From Dromaius novaehollandiae (taxonomy: Eukaryota > Chordata > Aves > Casuariiformes > Dromaiidae), in the NCBI RefSeq assembly GCF_036370855.1, contig NW_026991398.1, positions 2,046,001-2,110,000 on the forward strand: 64,000 nucleotides of DNA, read 5' to 3'. The notes under the pieces were generated by a model. It was not told the origin of the DNA and did not search any database. It saw only the letters and a list, made by a program, of their open reading frames with translations. The translations under genes were made by a program, and so were the position numbers. Shown in pieces: positions 21,216 through 32,665 of this stretch (position 1 is the first letter of the stretch; every line of letters begins with the position of its first letter).

Positions 21216-22920
21216 GCATTTCAATTTGTCTCATCAGAGAAGGGTTATTTGCAAGAGCTGCCAACATCCCATTCTGGAAGCTCCCATTCCCATCTCTTAA
21301 CTAGGCACCCAGAAAGGGCCAGGGAGACAGCTCTGAAGGGCAGAATTGTTTAGGGATTTGGACAATAGAAACATGCTGAAGATGTGCAAGGAGAAGTCAC
21401 AAGGTGTGCACAGGGGGCAGAATAACCCCATGCCAAAACATTCACCGATGGTCCCTTTCTAAACAGTCGACAGAGACCCATTCCAGCATTGCCTTTTGTC
21501 TCATCAGAGGTTGGTTATCTAGAGAGGTGGAAACGTCCCACTCTGGAAACCCCTGTTCCTATCTCTTGACTAGGCAGGACAACTAGACAGGGACAAGAAG
21601 GGAGCTCATGGACAGATGGCTCAGGTTTTGATTCAGATGAGTCCATTGAAGCATCTTACACCAGGTTAGAAGCCTTTGGACTGGAGTGGGATTCAGATCC
21701 CTCCCATTATATCCACAAACACACAGGAGCTGAGATTCCCCTTACTCAAGCTGAAGTATGCAGAACAGGGAAATCTGTCCATGAGCTCCTTGTCTAAGCT
21801 CCCATTGGAATCACTGGAGATAGAGAGTGGGAGTCAGTTGCCCATACACAAACACCTGGTGACAGTTGAACAGACAGAGGTGGCTGAAGGCATGTGCCAG
21901 TGTCTGCTTGCTCTGATTGAGCAACTGGGAGACCTACATCCTTCTAGAGCATCAGGTGGGGGCCATGTGAGGAATTTCCTTGGCCATCAGTAATGACACT
22001 GGATGCCTACTGCTACTACTAGAGCTCCACTCACTATGAAGCAGAGACACAGGCAGACCTCTACAGCCCAAACAGCTAAAAGAATTCAGTGCAGACACGT
22101 GATGTAATGACATAAAGACAGGCCATAGGTAGGGACCATATCTGATGCCTGGGGTGTCCAGCACAACCACAGGTCTCTCGCACGTACAGCATGGCACCTA
22201 CAGGAAAGCCATGCCCCTTTGGAGTGGTGCTGGGCAAGTGCCCCAGGGCCCCTCAGGTTTCCTACCTGTGCCCAAACAACTGGATCCCACCACTGCCTTT
22301 AGGCCAAGTCCATCTCAGCTACATTCAAGTGCACTGCGTAAACGAGAGGCACATCACACCAAGGTCTCCCCTCTAGTCTCTGCACTCTCCAACCCTCTTG
22401 CTCTCCTCTCCCTGCACCTCTTCTCACCCCTGGATGTTATGAACAAGGAATGGGCTAATGATGACCTCAGGGTGGCTGGATCACAGACTGTTCAGGCCCA
22501 GAGACTTTCTTCAGTGGCACCTTGTCCTTCTTGGACATCAGTTCACCTCTGTCACAGGCCCCAAACTGCTGCAGAGTCAGCTCAGGCAGCAAACCCCTCT
22601 CCTGTCATTCCTGCACAGCCCAGCTCTGTTTCTCCCTGGCCTTGGGCACTGCAGGGTTTGCTCTCTTAGTGGAACCTCCTTTCACCATTACATTGCCACC
22701 AGCTATCCATGCCAGCATGTCTCTGCTCTGAAGTGGGGCCATTGCACACACATTGTCCTTGGCTCTTGGTAACAGGTTTCACCATGACCAGTCTGTTCTC
22801 TGTGCCACAGCTGAGACTCTGTAGCTCAAATATATGCAAATGCCTGCAGCCTGGGGCACAGCCAGGAGCACAAGCTGTCACAGGACTGCAACATCATTGG
22901 AATACCTGAGATGTGGTGGG
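21216..22920 (-). repeat. Segmental module S, copy 2 (inverted)
   Basis: This is the inverted copy of 6690-8250. GGGCTAATGATGACCTCAGG near 22451 and AAGCTGTCACAGGACTGC near 22872 are its landmarks. At 21404-21560 a partial second copy of the exon-1 upstream edge occurs (GGTCCCTTTCTAAACAG, then CTCATCAGAGG). This indicates a small internal duplication. No gene is seen. Confidence 0.7.
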
Positions 22921-22949
22921 ATCACCCACATGACTGGAGGGCTCTCCTT

Positions 22950-23520
22950 GGAGGGTACAAGCTCCTCAGGATAGACTGTCAGGGACAGTGGGGAGGGGGG
23001 ATGCCCTTTGTGTGAAGGGACAGCTCAGATGTGTGGAGCTCTTCCATGGAAGAAGCAAGGCTTTGGGTGAGTGCTTGGATGCAGTCTCCTTTAAGCAATG
23101 TGAACAGCTCAGTGGATCACAGGCCCTGGTTCTTACGGTGGTGGTGGTGGTGATTTCCATGTCCCAGACATTAACTGGAAGAGCAAACAGCAGAGTGCAA
23201 GCAGGCCAGGCGGTTTCTGGAGGGCATCGGGGACAACTTCTTAGCACAGCTGCACAACAGGTAACATTTGTGATGCTTCCTTGTATCTGGAAATTTCAAA
23301 CAGGGAGGAACTGATCAGGGATGGGATAGGCGGTGGCAGCCTTCCCTACGGTGACCATGAAAAAGAAGACTTCCAGATCCTGCGTGGAGTGAGGAAGGAT
23401 AGTAGCAGGGCGCAGACCCTGGGCTTCAGAGGAGCAGACTTGGGCCTGTTCAGGGGCCTTCAGCTCTGAAAGGCCCAGGAGCTCAGCAGGGCCACCAGCT
23501 CTTTAAGGGCAGCATTTGCC
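22950..23520 (+). mobile_element. CR1 endonuclease-region fragment (inverted R module)
   Basis: This is a plus-strand piece of CR1 ORF2. The 23281-23469 frame has LRGVRKDSSRAQTLGFRGAD, matching the endonuclease C-terminal region. Upstream is the (GTG)n-bearing segment at 23137-23155, also seen inverted at 61370-61390 as (CAC)n. It is much shorter than the CR1 at 4508-6690. The rest and all of module Q are missing in this unit. Confidence 0.7.
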
Positions 23521-23639
23521 ATGCACAGAGATGGTCTATCCCAATATTCAGTAAAACTAATTCCTGAAGATCCCTGAAGAACCCTTCCTGAAGATATCCA
23601 CTATTTCACCATAGGAGAACATTGACATTAAAATGAGAC

Positions 23640-24665
23640 AATCATTTGATCGGATGAAAGTGTGCTCCTATTTTTGAAATGTTGAAAACTGTTCTTCACC
23701 TTTCCAGGCAGAGCTCAGGTGTCCAACCACAAGCAGCCACTGGCACCTGGAGAGGCCCCAGTGTCTCTGAGGCACCTGTGTGGGCCTGGCATATCTCAGA
23801 GAGGACTGTCAGGAGACTGGAGCCCCTGGGAGCTGCAGAGGGAGGCTGGGCGGAGGGGACCAGGGCATCTGCAATGGCACCACATGTCCATGACCCGGGG
23901 ACTGCATCCCACCCCAGCTCTGAAAAATCACTTTCCCAGTTCAATAAGAACACAAAGAAGTTTCAAAAGCTGAAAAGTGTAAAGAAACATGGGTTTTTTT
24001 TGCCTTAGATAATATTTTTTAATTTCTTCCTTCTTTCATTTCTATTGACAGTTTCTAAGGATTTCTTTTCTAATAAGGCCTACACTATTAAAAATGATAT
24101 CTTTGTGTCTCGCACAAGTCCAGTACCCCTCAAACCACTCCCTGCCCAGGATCATCCTTGCAGCTCCTCACTCTTTGCACACAGCGAGTTGCACCATGAG
24201 ATGTCACACGCTCACAGCAGATAGAGGAAAGCAGGCTGATCAGCTTCAGTGAAAATGCTCTATTTATCCATGGCCTAATTTGCACCAATCTCAATGTACC
24301 TGTGTTACAGTGATGTCTTAAAGGAGTCCCCTACACTCTCCCTTTTCATTCCCTGCATGGTCATGAAGTGTGACTCCATTTGAGGTGACAACAGGGATGG
24401 GAATTAGCTCACTCAATGCCAGACCCCTTCAGGGCAGATGTCTCTGGCTAATCCAGTTGTCTGGACTGCCCTTTCTAATCGATGGAAATAGACCTCCCAC
24501 TGAGAGGTCTGGAGATGCTTCTCCTGGTGACCAGCTAATGCTCCAGAAATGTTCTCATGGTTTCTGTGTCACATTTCCCAGCATCACACAGGAACACAGC
24601 TACACAGGGCATCTCAGGCAGCAGTGGCCTCTGTATGTGGCTATAAGAGCCTTTATGTAAAGTTC
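23640..24665 (-). repeat. Segmental module P, copy 2 (inverted)
   Basis: This is the inverted copy of 1-880. The end CTATTTTTGAAATGTTG (23668) through the CAACCACAAGC block matches 700-770. 24230-24420 matches 300-470 and 24540-24660 matches the start of the window. It contains T-rich sequence at 23990-24060 that copy 1 lacks. It marks the outer edge of the OR-2 unit. No gene is seen. Confidence 0.7.
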
Positions 24666-26490
24666 TTGTCACTGCTGAAATCTATACAAAAGATAGCTCT
24701 ATGAAAGAACTGAAAAAAATCTTTTTTTTTTCCAGAACTTCAAATATTCTTTAGCAATTCTAATGACTATTTTCTTTTTTATGGATTGGCAGCCCCATAC
24801 GTGTGCACTACAGAAATCATTCTACGTGACTTCACATGTTTATATATATGTATATGTTATTCCTCATGATACACTTCCTGGCAACACTCTGAATGGAGAA
24901 ACTGTTCTGAGAAACTACTGTATTCAAATTGACATGTCTCCTCTCCCTTCCTCTGCCTCTCTGTCCTCTCTTCCTCTGCCAAGTCTCTCTTTACAGAGGC
25001 CTCACGGCCCCTCTGCCCACCACGGAAGTCTCCTGTTGGATCCTGCCAAGCAGATCCTGAGTGAGCTGAATCACCTACCAGAATGTCACCCAGACTGCTG
25101 TGTCCTCTTGTCCTTACTACAAGGTCTCGATTGGCTCATCACCTGCTCCAAGGCAAAGCCCTGTGCACTCCAGCCACCCCTTTGCACAGAGCACACCTGC
25201 ACCTCCTCGCCATCCCAGCCCGCCTTCCCCAGGAGCCCAGTTTCATGAGGACAAGAAGAGAACCACACCACCTCTCATCCCACCAGAGATGATATACGAG
25301 CAGGAGGATGGGGAGAGGCAGGCAAAGGGGACATGGCTGCAGTGTTGATTGTGAGGTCACTTCCACTGCAGCAGCCTGATTGGCCCTCAGCAGATGTGCT
25401 GGCCAGCAGGCTTGGGGATGTCACCCAGCACCTCAGAGAGCCCACCCAGCAGCAATGACAGCCCTGGGGAGGGGAGGGGGTGACACAAGTGAAAGGTCCC
25501 TGTCTGGGTGCTGACTGTGAGGGCACCTCTGCTGCAGCCATCCCACCCGCCCGCGGCCGGCAGGCAGGCAGGCACGGCTCACGGCCACCCTGCTCAGGAC
25601 CAGCCCTCTGGGGCAGAGCTGCCACCAAGCAGTGCACAGCTCCTCACCTAGGTCAGCTCCAAGCCCAGCGTGCTGCCCCCGTGGCCCAGAGACACCATGG
25701 ACATTATCTGGAGGCTTCCTTTGGCAGCTCAACCTTCCCAATGGAGCGCATGATGGATTATTACCAGCCAGAGGGGTATTTTATACTGTGCTACCAAGAA
25801 GGAGTCATCCTGCAGGCTCCAATGTACAGTCTGATGATGGGTGGGTGAGATGAACTGTGCAAGGCCTCCTGGGACAGTCCTGCACCACTCTAGAAGGAAC
25901 TGACCCTCACTTGCTTTTATGCACACCTCACTGTCAAGAGGGCACCTTTGTCCAAACTAGCCTCAGATCCACACTTGGGATGTCATCTCACAGGGGGTTC
26001 ACTTGCAAGGAAGAGTCCCTGAGTGAGCTAAGACCCAGGCTGTGCCTGAGCTCATCAGGCAGGAGCTTCAGAACCTGCAGGCCTCAACCAGCTCAGTGAC
26101 CCACTGCAAAACGTGCTCAGCTGAGCTGGACACCTGAACTGCCAGGTCAGAAATGACTCCCTTAGAGAAGAGAGGAGCACGTGGAAAGGTGAGGAACGTA
26201 ATTCTGAGGAGATTTGCAAGTTATCTGCACAGAACTACTTCAGCTGTGCAAGCTTGTTCTCAGCTATGACCCCTGAAGTATCTCCTGCTGACTTGCAGGC
26301 AAGTCCTTGAGCATCATGACTCACTGCAGTCACTGCACATCTGGGAGAAGTGGTTTTAAAAGTCATTTATATTCTGAGGAAATATTTTGTCTTTGGAAAT
26401 TTCCCTTTTTTTCCCATTTTAAAAGCTAATGACTTGGCATTGCCACGTGTAAGAGTACCTCTGAGCACTCCGCTGTGGCAAGACCATTTC
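24666..26490. other. Start of block V1; no recognised gene
   Basis: Single-copy-looking sequence in this window, AT-rich to 24930 (short TATATATGTATATG run near 24842), then CT-rich and GC-rich. Around 25351-25384 it holds TGAGGTCAC and CTGATTGG, an inverted degenerate relative of the minisatellite unit found at 26500. The longest frame, 25480-25848 (+), is not recognised and has no paralogous support. Confidence 0.5.
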
Positions 26491-26499
26491 CTTGTTAAC

Positions 26500-27075
26500 T
26501 CTGTGGGTGCACAGAGCACATCTTGAGACACAATGACCTCACCAGCATCACCAAAGCCACGTGCATGTGGCTGCCTCTCCAGTTCTCAACATCCTCACCA
26601 AGACAACCAGCAGCAATGTACCTGACACTGCCCTACCAGGTAGGGATTGAGAAGGGGCCACACATTAAGCCCTGAAGCCATGTGCCTGCAGCTGCCCTAT
26701 CAGGTACTGAGTCACCAATGACCTCACAAGCGCAAACGGCAGCCCTGTGCCTGCTGCTGGCCTATCTCATACTGAGGCACCACTGACCTCACACTCAGCC
26801 TCGAAGCCATGTGCCTGCTGCTGGCCTATCAAGGACGGAGGCAGAAGCACCTCCCAGCCTGCACCAACAGCACTTAGGTGCCTCCCCTGGCCTAGGAGGT
26901 GCTGAGGCACAAGTCACCTCACAGGCAGCACCCAAGCCAGGTGCCTGCAGCTTGCCCAGCAGCTCCTGAGGATAAAGGGACCTCACAAGCACACACCCTC
27001 CCCGTGGGCCTGCTGCTGACCTATCAGGTACTCAGGCAGAAGGCACCTCCAAGTTCACACTGAAGCTATTAAAAA
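26500..27075 (+). repeat. Minisatellite array 1, about 63-64 bp period
   Basis: Eight or nine degenerate tandem units are anchored by CTGC(T/A)G(C/G)CCTATC-like cores near 26567, 26624, 26688, 26754, 26816, 26883, 26949 and 27011. Each core is followed by ACTGAGGCA-like and often TGACCTCA (26534, 26719, 26784) and AAGCCATGTGCCTG. The same unit builds array 2 at 50586-51560. Confidence 0.8.
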
Positions 27076-28480
27076 GTTTCCTGCTGCTCAGGAGAATACA
27101 CAGAGGTGACATCCCAAGACCCTGCACCAACCAAGAGCCTGCTGGGCGCAGCCTTTTCTCTACAGGAAGTTGCTCTGCCAAAGGATCTGTCACAGGGGGA
27201 GCTGGGAACATCCACTGGTTCCTCAGGCATGAGCAACATCTCTGGGCCAGCCTGTATTTCACAAGAACACAGGGGTTGAGGCAGGCTTCTCTGATGCCCT
27301 TCACAGAGGAGAAGCTCACCTGGGTCACCCTCGTGTCCCTTGATGTCACTGTCATCACTCCTGTCATGACACTCCTCTGCAAACGGCTGTCATCTCCTGG
27401 CAAGACTCTCTCCAGGTCATGTGACATCTCCACTCTGTCACCCTGGGACCAAATCCCAAAAGGGAACAATTGCACTTGCATTTCCTTTACTATCAAGTCT
27501 TAGCTGTGAGCAACTTGTTCTGCAGCACCTGCTAAATGACAGCAGGACAGCACTTCCATTTCTAGGGCCTCGGTAAAGAGACCAGCCCAGGGAGCAGCTG
27601 CACTGGAAAGGGTCCCTGACACTGTCAGATCAACTCAGCACTGCACCAGGCATCAACCTGATGCCAGACCTCAGCTGTGGCAGCTAGTCTACAAACACAC
27701 TGTCTCTGCCCCACAGAGTTGGCCCTTCTGCTAGGTACAATCAAGGGCCAGCAAGAAGAGATGGATGCAGAACACTCAAAATTTGCACACCCCTCAGGCA
27801 CTGCTCTGCTCACTGCCTTCCCCTGGCTCCTCAACCCACACACAGAGGGAAGCTCTTGTGGTGACACCAGGAGGTGGCCAAGGCACTCTGGGCTCACAAG
27901 CTGTGTGCAAACACTCAGCACAAGATCAGGACCACAGCTGGCTCCTTGGGCAATGCTGCTGTTTTCAGAAGGAAGGATGCTGCTCCCTGTGGGCACAGCA
28001 GGTTGCTGCTTTCCACCCCCACAACCCCACCACATCATGAACCTCCAGCTAGGAACAAGGGTTAGGGCATTTGTTTTGTAATAAAGAAGTTATAGATACA
28101 ACTTAGAAACATCTGGGAGTCCTGCAGGTCTCCTGAACCTAAAGTAACCTCTGCCCCTTTGCTTTCATTAGCTGGACAAGGAGCTTCTGTGAAGGGGAAA
28201 AGGGTGCAGAGGCTTTGAAACAAGGCACCAGCCATGAGACAGCCCCAGACTAGAGGTCTGGGGAAACACCTGCAGTCCTGTGGCAACGGGTTCTGCAGCA
28301 GGAACCCAGGCTCCGGAGCTGTGTTTGTGGCACACCAATGGCTGGGTGCCACGGGCAGCCTGGCCCTGGGCACATCTTCACCCCTCACAGAGCCAGAAGC
28401 CCAAGAGCTGTAAGACTTCCTCAGCTCAAGCTAAGTAGGCTTTGGGACACACAAACAAAGGCACACAAGTGACACTGGCA
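27076..28480. other. Block V1 interior; no recognised gene
   Basis: Mixed-composition sequence with short open frames on both strands (for example 27032-27496 minus and 27677-28081 plus), none recognised. An AATAAA on the plus strand at 28080-28085 has no clear gene before it. I see no repeats within it. Confidence 0.4.
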
Positions 28481-28486
28481 TTTATT
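28481..28486 (-). terminator. Candidate poly(A) signal on minus strand
   Basis: The plus strand reads TTTATT, giving AATAAA on the minus strand, followed by a GT-rich downstream element (CTTGTGTGCCTTTG). This is the form of a true cleavage site. The upstream minus-strand sequence (28500-28800) has a short open frame ending at 28502 just before it and a possible donor GAG|GTGAGG near 28700. The transcript, if any, is not identified. Confidence 0.35.
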
Positions 28487-28979
28487 AGAAGGGTCTTTGA
28501 TTCATCCTACGCAGCACCACAACCATCTAGGAAAAGGAGGGGGCACTACAGCATTTGCTGCGCGGACCGGCACTAACAGCATTTGCGGGAGGAGGAATTT
28601 GCAGCAGAGCAGAGGTACCAGGAGGTGAACCCGCACCCCAAGGCACCCGAGAAAGCCAGATGCATTTACGGCAGCCTTCACATCTGTATGCAACCTCACC
28701 TCATTCACTTGCAGCTGGTTCCACAGAGGGCTCACAGTGTTGGCAACACGGTGAAGGCACCCTGCCTCCATCCTCGGGGACTCTAGGACTGCACTGGGAC
28801 TCTATATGACTGCAGCAACCTAGGAAGAAAGAATCGGAGGGTTACTGTCAGTTCTGCTGGCCTTGCAGAGTCACAACAGTCAGGGGCAAATGTCTCCCCT
28901 CTATGCTGAGCTGTTTTTGGGAGAGTGCAGCCAGCAGGGCCACCGGAGACATTCTGCCTGGCTTTTTGGCACAGGTGAG

Positions 28980-29480
28980 GCCACGTCTGGATACTGGGTG
29001 CCATTTGGGCTCTCCAGTTCTAGAAAGGCACTAACACACAGGAGGCAGTCCAGCCCAGGGACACCAAGAAGGTCAGGGGCTAGAGTACAGGGCATATAAG
29101 GAGAGGCTGGGAGAGCTGGGTTTGTTCAGCATCAAGAACAGAAGGCCAAGGGGGATCTTCCTGCTCTGCACAGCTACCCTATGGAAGGTGCAGTGAAAAC
29201 AGAGCCAGATTTTCTTGAAGGTGCATAGTAACAGCATGAGAGGCAACAGGGACAACTTGGAGCATGGGACATTCTTCTTAGATGTTAAGAACAACCCTTC
29301 TTCTCCATGATGGTGGCCAGACTATGGCACAGGGACCCAGAGAGGTTCCCCAATCTCCATCCTTGGAGAGATTCAAAACTTCACTGGAAAAGGCCTGAAA
29401 ATACCTCTGCTCCTGGGACCTGCCTCGAGCAGGGTGTTGGACCCCCACCTCCAGATGTTTCTCCCATTGCAGGCTCAAGG
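28980..29480 (+). mobile_element. CR1 LINE 3' fragment
   Basis: This is a plus-strand CR1 3' region. GGAGAGGCTGGGAGAGCTGG (29100) and the following TTGTTCAGCATCAAGAAC encode the ERLGELGLFSIK-like segment of the CR1 RT C-terminus. It then decays through AGAGATTCAAAACTTCACTGG near 29370. It lacks the usual terminal repeat, and no other part of the element is present. Confidence 0.65.
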
Positions 29481-29825
29481 AATCTGCTATCCTAAGACTC
29501 TACTCCAAAGGGACTAGCAGCTTTGGAGCTGCCACCTCCATGGCTGACCAAGGACAGGAGCCTAAGAGCCACCTGTCTCCCCGAGAGGCCTGACTTCTTG
29601 TGAGGTGGCATCTGCACTGCCTCAAGGGTCTGGGCAGGCAAAAAGGGGAGAAGTGGCTCTGACTGCTTTGATTAACTCCCCATCTCTCTGATGGATCAGA
29701 ATGGATTAAGATCTGGGAAGGGAAGATGCAGTGAGGGTCCAGATTCAACAGAAAGCCATTAAGGAGCAAGAAGATGACTTTCTGCAGAAGACTCAGTACA
29801 ATCTCAGAGACTCGGGGAAGCATCA

Positions 29826-30215
29826 AGAGCTTCACAAACTGCAAGCCTGAACCTCAGCTGACAGAAGCCAGCAAACTGCAAGCATCCCTGGCTCGCACTA
29901 GAATGCTCCAAGGCAGTAACATGGTCCCCAATGGTTCCCAGCCCCGGGTCTCCCAGAAGGACACCACGATGGCAGGCTGGGCTCTGGGAGCAGAGCACTG
30001 CTCTCTCCACACACCTCCTCCCAAGATGAGCACCAAGACACTGGGGCCACCACCTGTCCCCAAGACAAGGCACCACATCACTGTGACACCCCAAACCCAC
30101 TGCCCCACACCTCACAGAGGATAGCCAGCCATCACGCGCCTCTGCAGCAGGGACACACAGGGCACAGCACCACACATGGCAGCAGCTGTGGCACCAAGGG
30201 CTCCCAAAACACACG
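29826..30215 (+). repeat. Direct repeat DR-a (about 390 bp)
   Basis: This segment is repeated at 30746-31130, about 920 bp further on. Shared pieces are GAGCTTCACAAACT, AAGGCCTGAACCTCAGC-like sequence, CACTGCTCTCTCCA, CAAGACACTGG and GGGACACACAGGGCACAGCA. Several indels separate the copies, so the duplication is not very recent. Confidence 0.8.
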
Positions 30216-30745
30216 GTGCAGCAGTGACAGCACCTGACCACACCACACCTAGCACACTGATGCCTGCATGGAGGGTGCTCTCTCATTTCCTTGCTGCGGC
30301 ACAGAAAGCTCACACTACAGCAGGATGCTGGAGGATCTTAAAGAGGCTGAAACTGGAAGGAAGAGAGACTTGGGTTGCGCAGGCCTTGCAGGGCACTCTG
30401 GCTGTGGCTGGCCTACTCAAAGCAACTGCTTGTCTGTGAAGATTTGGCACATAAAGGCATCAGCCCCTTGACAGTCGTCTCCCAAGAACACACCTGCCTC
30501 TCTCCAAGGACCACCGCTCCACAAGGCCTTCATTTGTCCAAAGAGCTGCCAGCATGTTAACACCCAGCTGGCAACAAGCATGTCCCGCCACTCCTCCACC
30601 CTCAGCAAACACGGCTGCAGAGGAAAGTTCTCATGAGGAAAAGCAAATGAGAGGAAAGGAGGGAAAGAGCAGCCTTGGTTCACATCTCAGAGCAAGCAGA
30701 AACACTCCCTGCCCTTTAGTCTGGATCCTGCCTGCAGATCCTGGC
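30216..30745. other. Spacer between the direct repeats; no gene seen
   Basis: Mixed sequence between DR-a and DR-b. Short frames occur on both strands (30417-30683 minus) but none is recognised. Confidence 0.4.
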
Positions 30746-31130
30746 AAGAGCTTCACAAACTCAAGGCCTGAACCTCAGCGCACAGAAGGCAGCAGGCTGC
30801 CAGCATCCCTGGCTCTCGCCACCAGGGCAGCCTGGGCCCTGCGAGCCAAGTCACCTCCTCCCCTCCAAGGACTCCCCAGCTCCCCAGCCTGGCAGCACTC
30901 CCCACGCACAGCACTGCTCTCTCCAGACACCTCTTCCCGTTCTGAACACCAAGACACTGGAGCCACCACCTACCCCCACCACAGGGCACCCCACCACTGT
31001 GACACCCTGCACCCCCACCCCTCGCCTCACGGAGGGTGGCCAGCCAACACGTGCCACTGCAGCAGGGACACACAGGGCACAGCACCACACATGGCAGCAG
31101 ACAGGGCACCCCCAGGGCCCAAAACCACAC
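30746..31130 (+). repeat. Direct repeat DR-b
   Basis: Second copy of 29826-30215. It runs into a CA-rich stretch (31131-31146) and then the CT-rich/GC-rich island. It is richer in CpG than DR-a. Confidence 0.8.
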
Positions 31131-31149
31131 AGACACACACACACGGAAA

Positions 31150-31500
31150 TGTTGCAGCCTGCTGCCCTGGCGGCCAGCTCTGCCCTCCCCTCCCCTCCCC
31201 TCCTCCCCCCTGTGGAGGGGCGCCATGTTGTGGGCGGCAGCGCGGGGCGCAGTGGGGCCTGGGGGCAGCCCGGTGCCATGTGCCCTGGCAGTGTGGGGCC
31301 CTGGGGCCCAGCCGCTGCCCTGCAGGGTCTGGGCTCTGCCGCAGGGGCCCCACGGGGCTCCTGGCTGCCCTGCGCCCGGGGGCTGTGCCGGGCGCAGGGG
31401 AGCAGCCCCGGGGCCGGTGCTGGTGCTGGCCCTGGTGCCAGTGCGGGGGCCCTGGGCATGGCCACTGCAGGCCACCCCAGCCTCTGGGATGCAGCACCCC
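31150..31500. promoter_or_regulatory. GC- and CpG-rich island of block V1
   Basis: A C-rich run at 31186-31210 (CCCCTCCCCTCCCCTCC) is followed by a CpG-rich stretch with CGCCATGTTG at 31221-31230, a match to the YY1 core CCATNTT. The equivalent place in V2 (52575-52584) has CACCATGTTG followed by GTGGGC. Long open frames on both strands here (30554-31735, 30999-31946, 30753-31475) reflect base composition. It may be a TATA-less promoter, but no transcript is identified. Confidence 0.35.
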
Positions 31501-32665
31501 TTTCCTCTCAGAGCCAGATCCCAATGGGGGACCCACTCCCAGGGAAACCTGGACCTGGATTGCCCCCACCCCCACAGGATCCTGGGGGCTTAGGGCCAAG
31601 CCCCAGCACCCAGGAGTCCTGGCTGCCACATTGTGCCCCCAGCCAGTCAGGACTCTACAACAAGGCTCTCTTGGCAGCCCCCACCCTGTCCAGCCACCCC
31701 CACAGCCCAGGATCCACAGCCCTTTTTGCAGTTAACAGTCTCTGTGCAACCCCTCAGGAAGGAGCATCCAAAGCCCTTACCCTCAGTGGAGAGCTGCAGG
31801 AGCACTGGGAACAAGGAACTGCGGTCTGGGCTGATGGTGGTGGTCCAGCAGTCCTCCATCTTGCTTGTCCTCTTGTTCTTGGCTCGCCTCTCCAGATGAG
31901 GAGGAAGGATGCGCTTCCCATCTCATTACAGAAAACTCCTCTCTGATGTGCCCTTGCTCCTCTGCCTGTCAGTGAGGGGCCCCAGCGTGGCTCCCATCCC
32001 CTCTCCTTGCCATGGAGTGGGTCAAAAGGGCAGTGGCAGGCAGCACATGAGAGGTGCCCAGCAATGACCAGGCCTTGCAGGGAAGTGAGGGTACCCCTGT
32101 GGCACCGGGGAGACCTCTGTATGAGGTGGCACATCCCACTGTGACCTCAGCTTGTGTCATCGGGGACTCAGTAGGTCACTGCCATGGAGATGGCACAGCC
32201 AGGGAGAGAGCAGAGAGATTTCCCCTCAGGTCCTGGAATGCAGTCACCTCCCTTCACCCCAGTTATTTTCCAAAACTTGCTGATAAATCCTTCAGGAATG
32301 TCTCCAGATGGTGTCAAAGGCTGTGAAATATCTAAAATGGAGTGCTGGAGAAGTCACTTCTGCACCTCTGCCCTGACATGTCTCTGCCCTGGGCAGACCT
32401 GTGTGGGAAGCTGGGGCTTCAGGGCTGCTTTAAGCTTTGGCATTTTTCAAAGCCAGGATCAAACTCATGTGAGATGAAACAGCACAAAGTGTGGCCACAG
32501 GCTGAGATGCTTTGGTGAGCCTCAAAACTGGTTCTTGCTGTGGGTTGCTCTTCTTGTAGAAGCAGGATGTAGGACATTGTGGGAGAGGACAGAGCCCGCC
32601 TCATTTAGGCACCAAAGCAGACTTTTTCTTTTTAAAACTCCTCAGCAAGCTTTCTCTGTCTGTGG
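31495..32665 (+). repeat. Block V1 conserved part, paralogous to 53160-54440
   Basis: High similarity to V2 in the same orientation. CAGAGCCAGATCCCAA at 31508 matches 53205. GCAGTTAACAGTCTCTGTGC at 31729 matches 53445. 32160-32200 matches 53880-53930 and 32460-32640 matches 54180-54360. Indels between the copies fall in all three frames, arguing against a protein-coding function. Confidence 0.7.

Noticed and set aside
21404-21560. Second OR promoter next to OR-2
   Set aside because: Only the outer edge of the promoter block is repeated, with no exon-1 body or GTAAGT donor. It is treated as a partial internal duplication.
28502-28771. Cysteine pairs near the end of a minus-strand frame suggested a beta-defensin
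   Set aside because: The six-cysteine spacing does not fit in any single frame, and there is no signal peptide. Only the poly(A)-like element was retained as an observation.
30554-31735. Open frame of 393 codons in block V1 (also 30999-31946 plus, 30753-31475 minus)
   Set aside because: It is proline/alanine/glycine-rich, overlaps long frames on both strands in CpG-rich sequence, and the V2 paralogue does not keep one frame. I see no domain.
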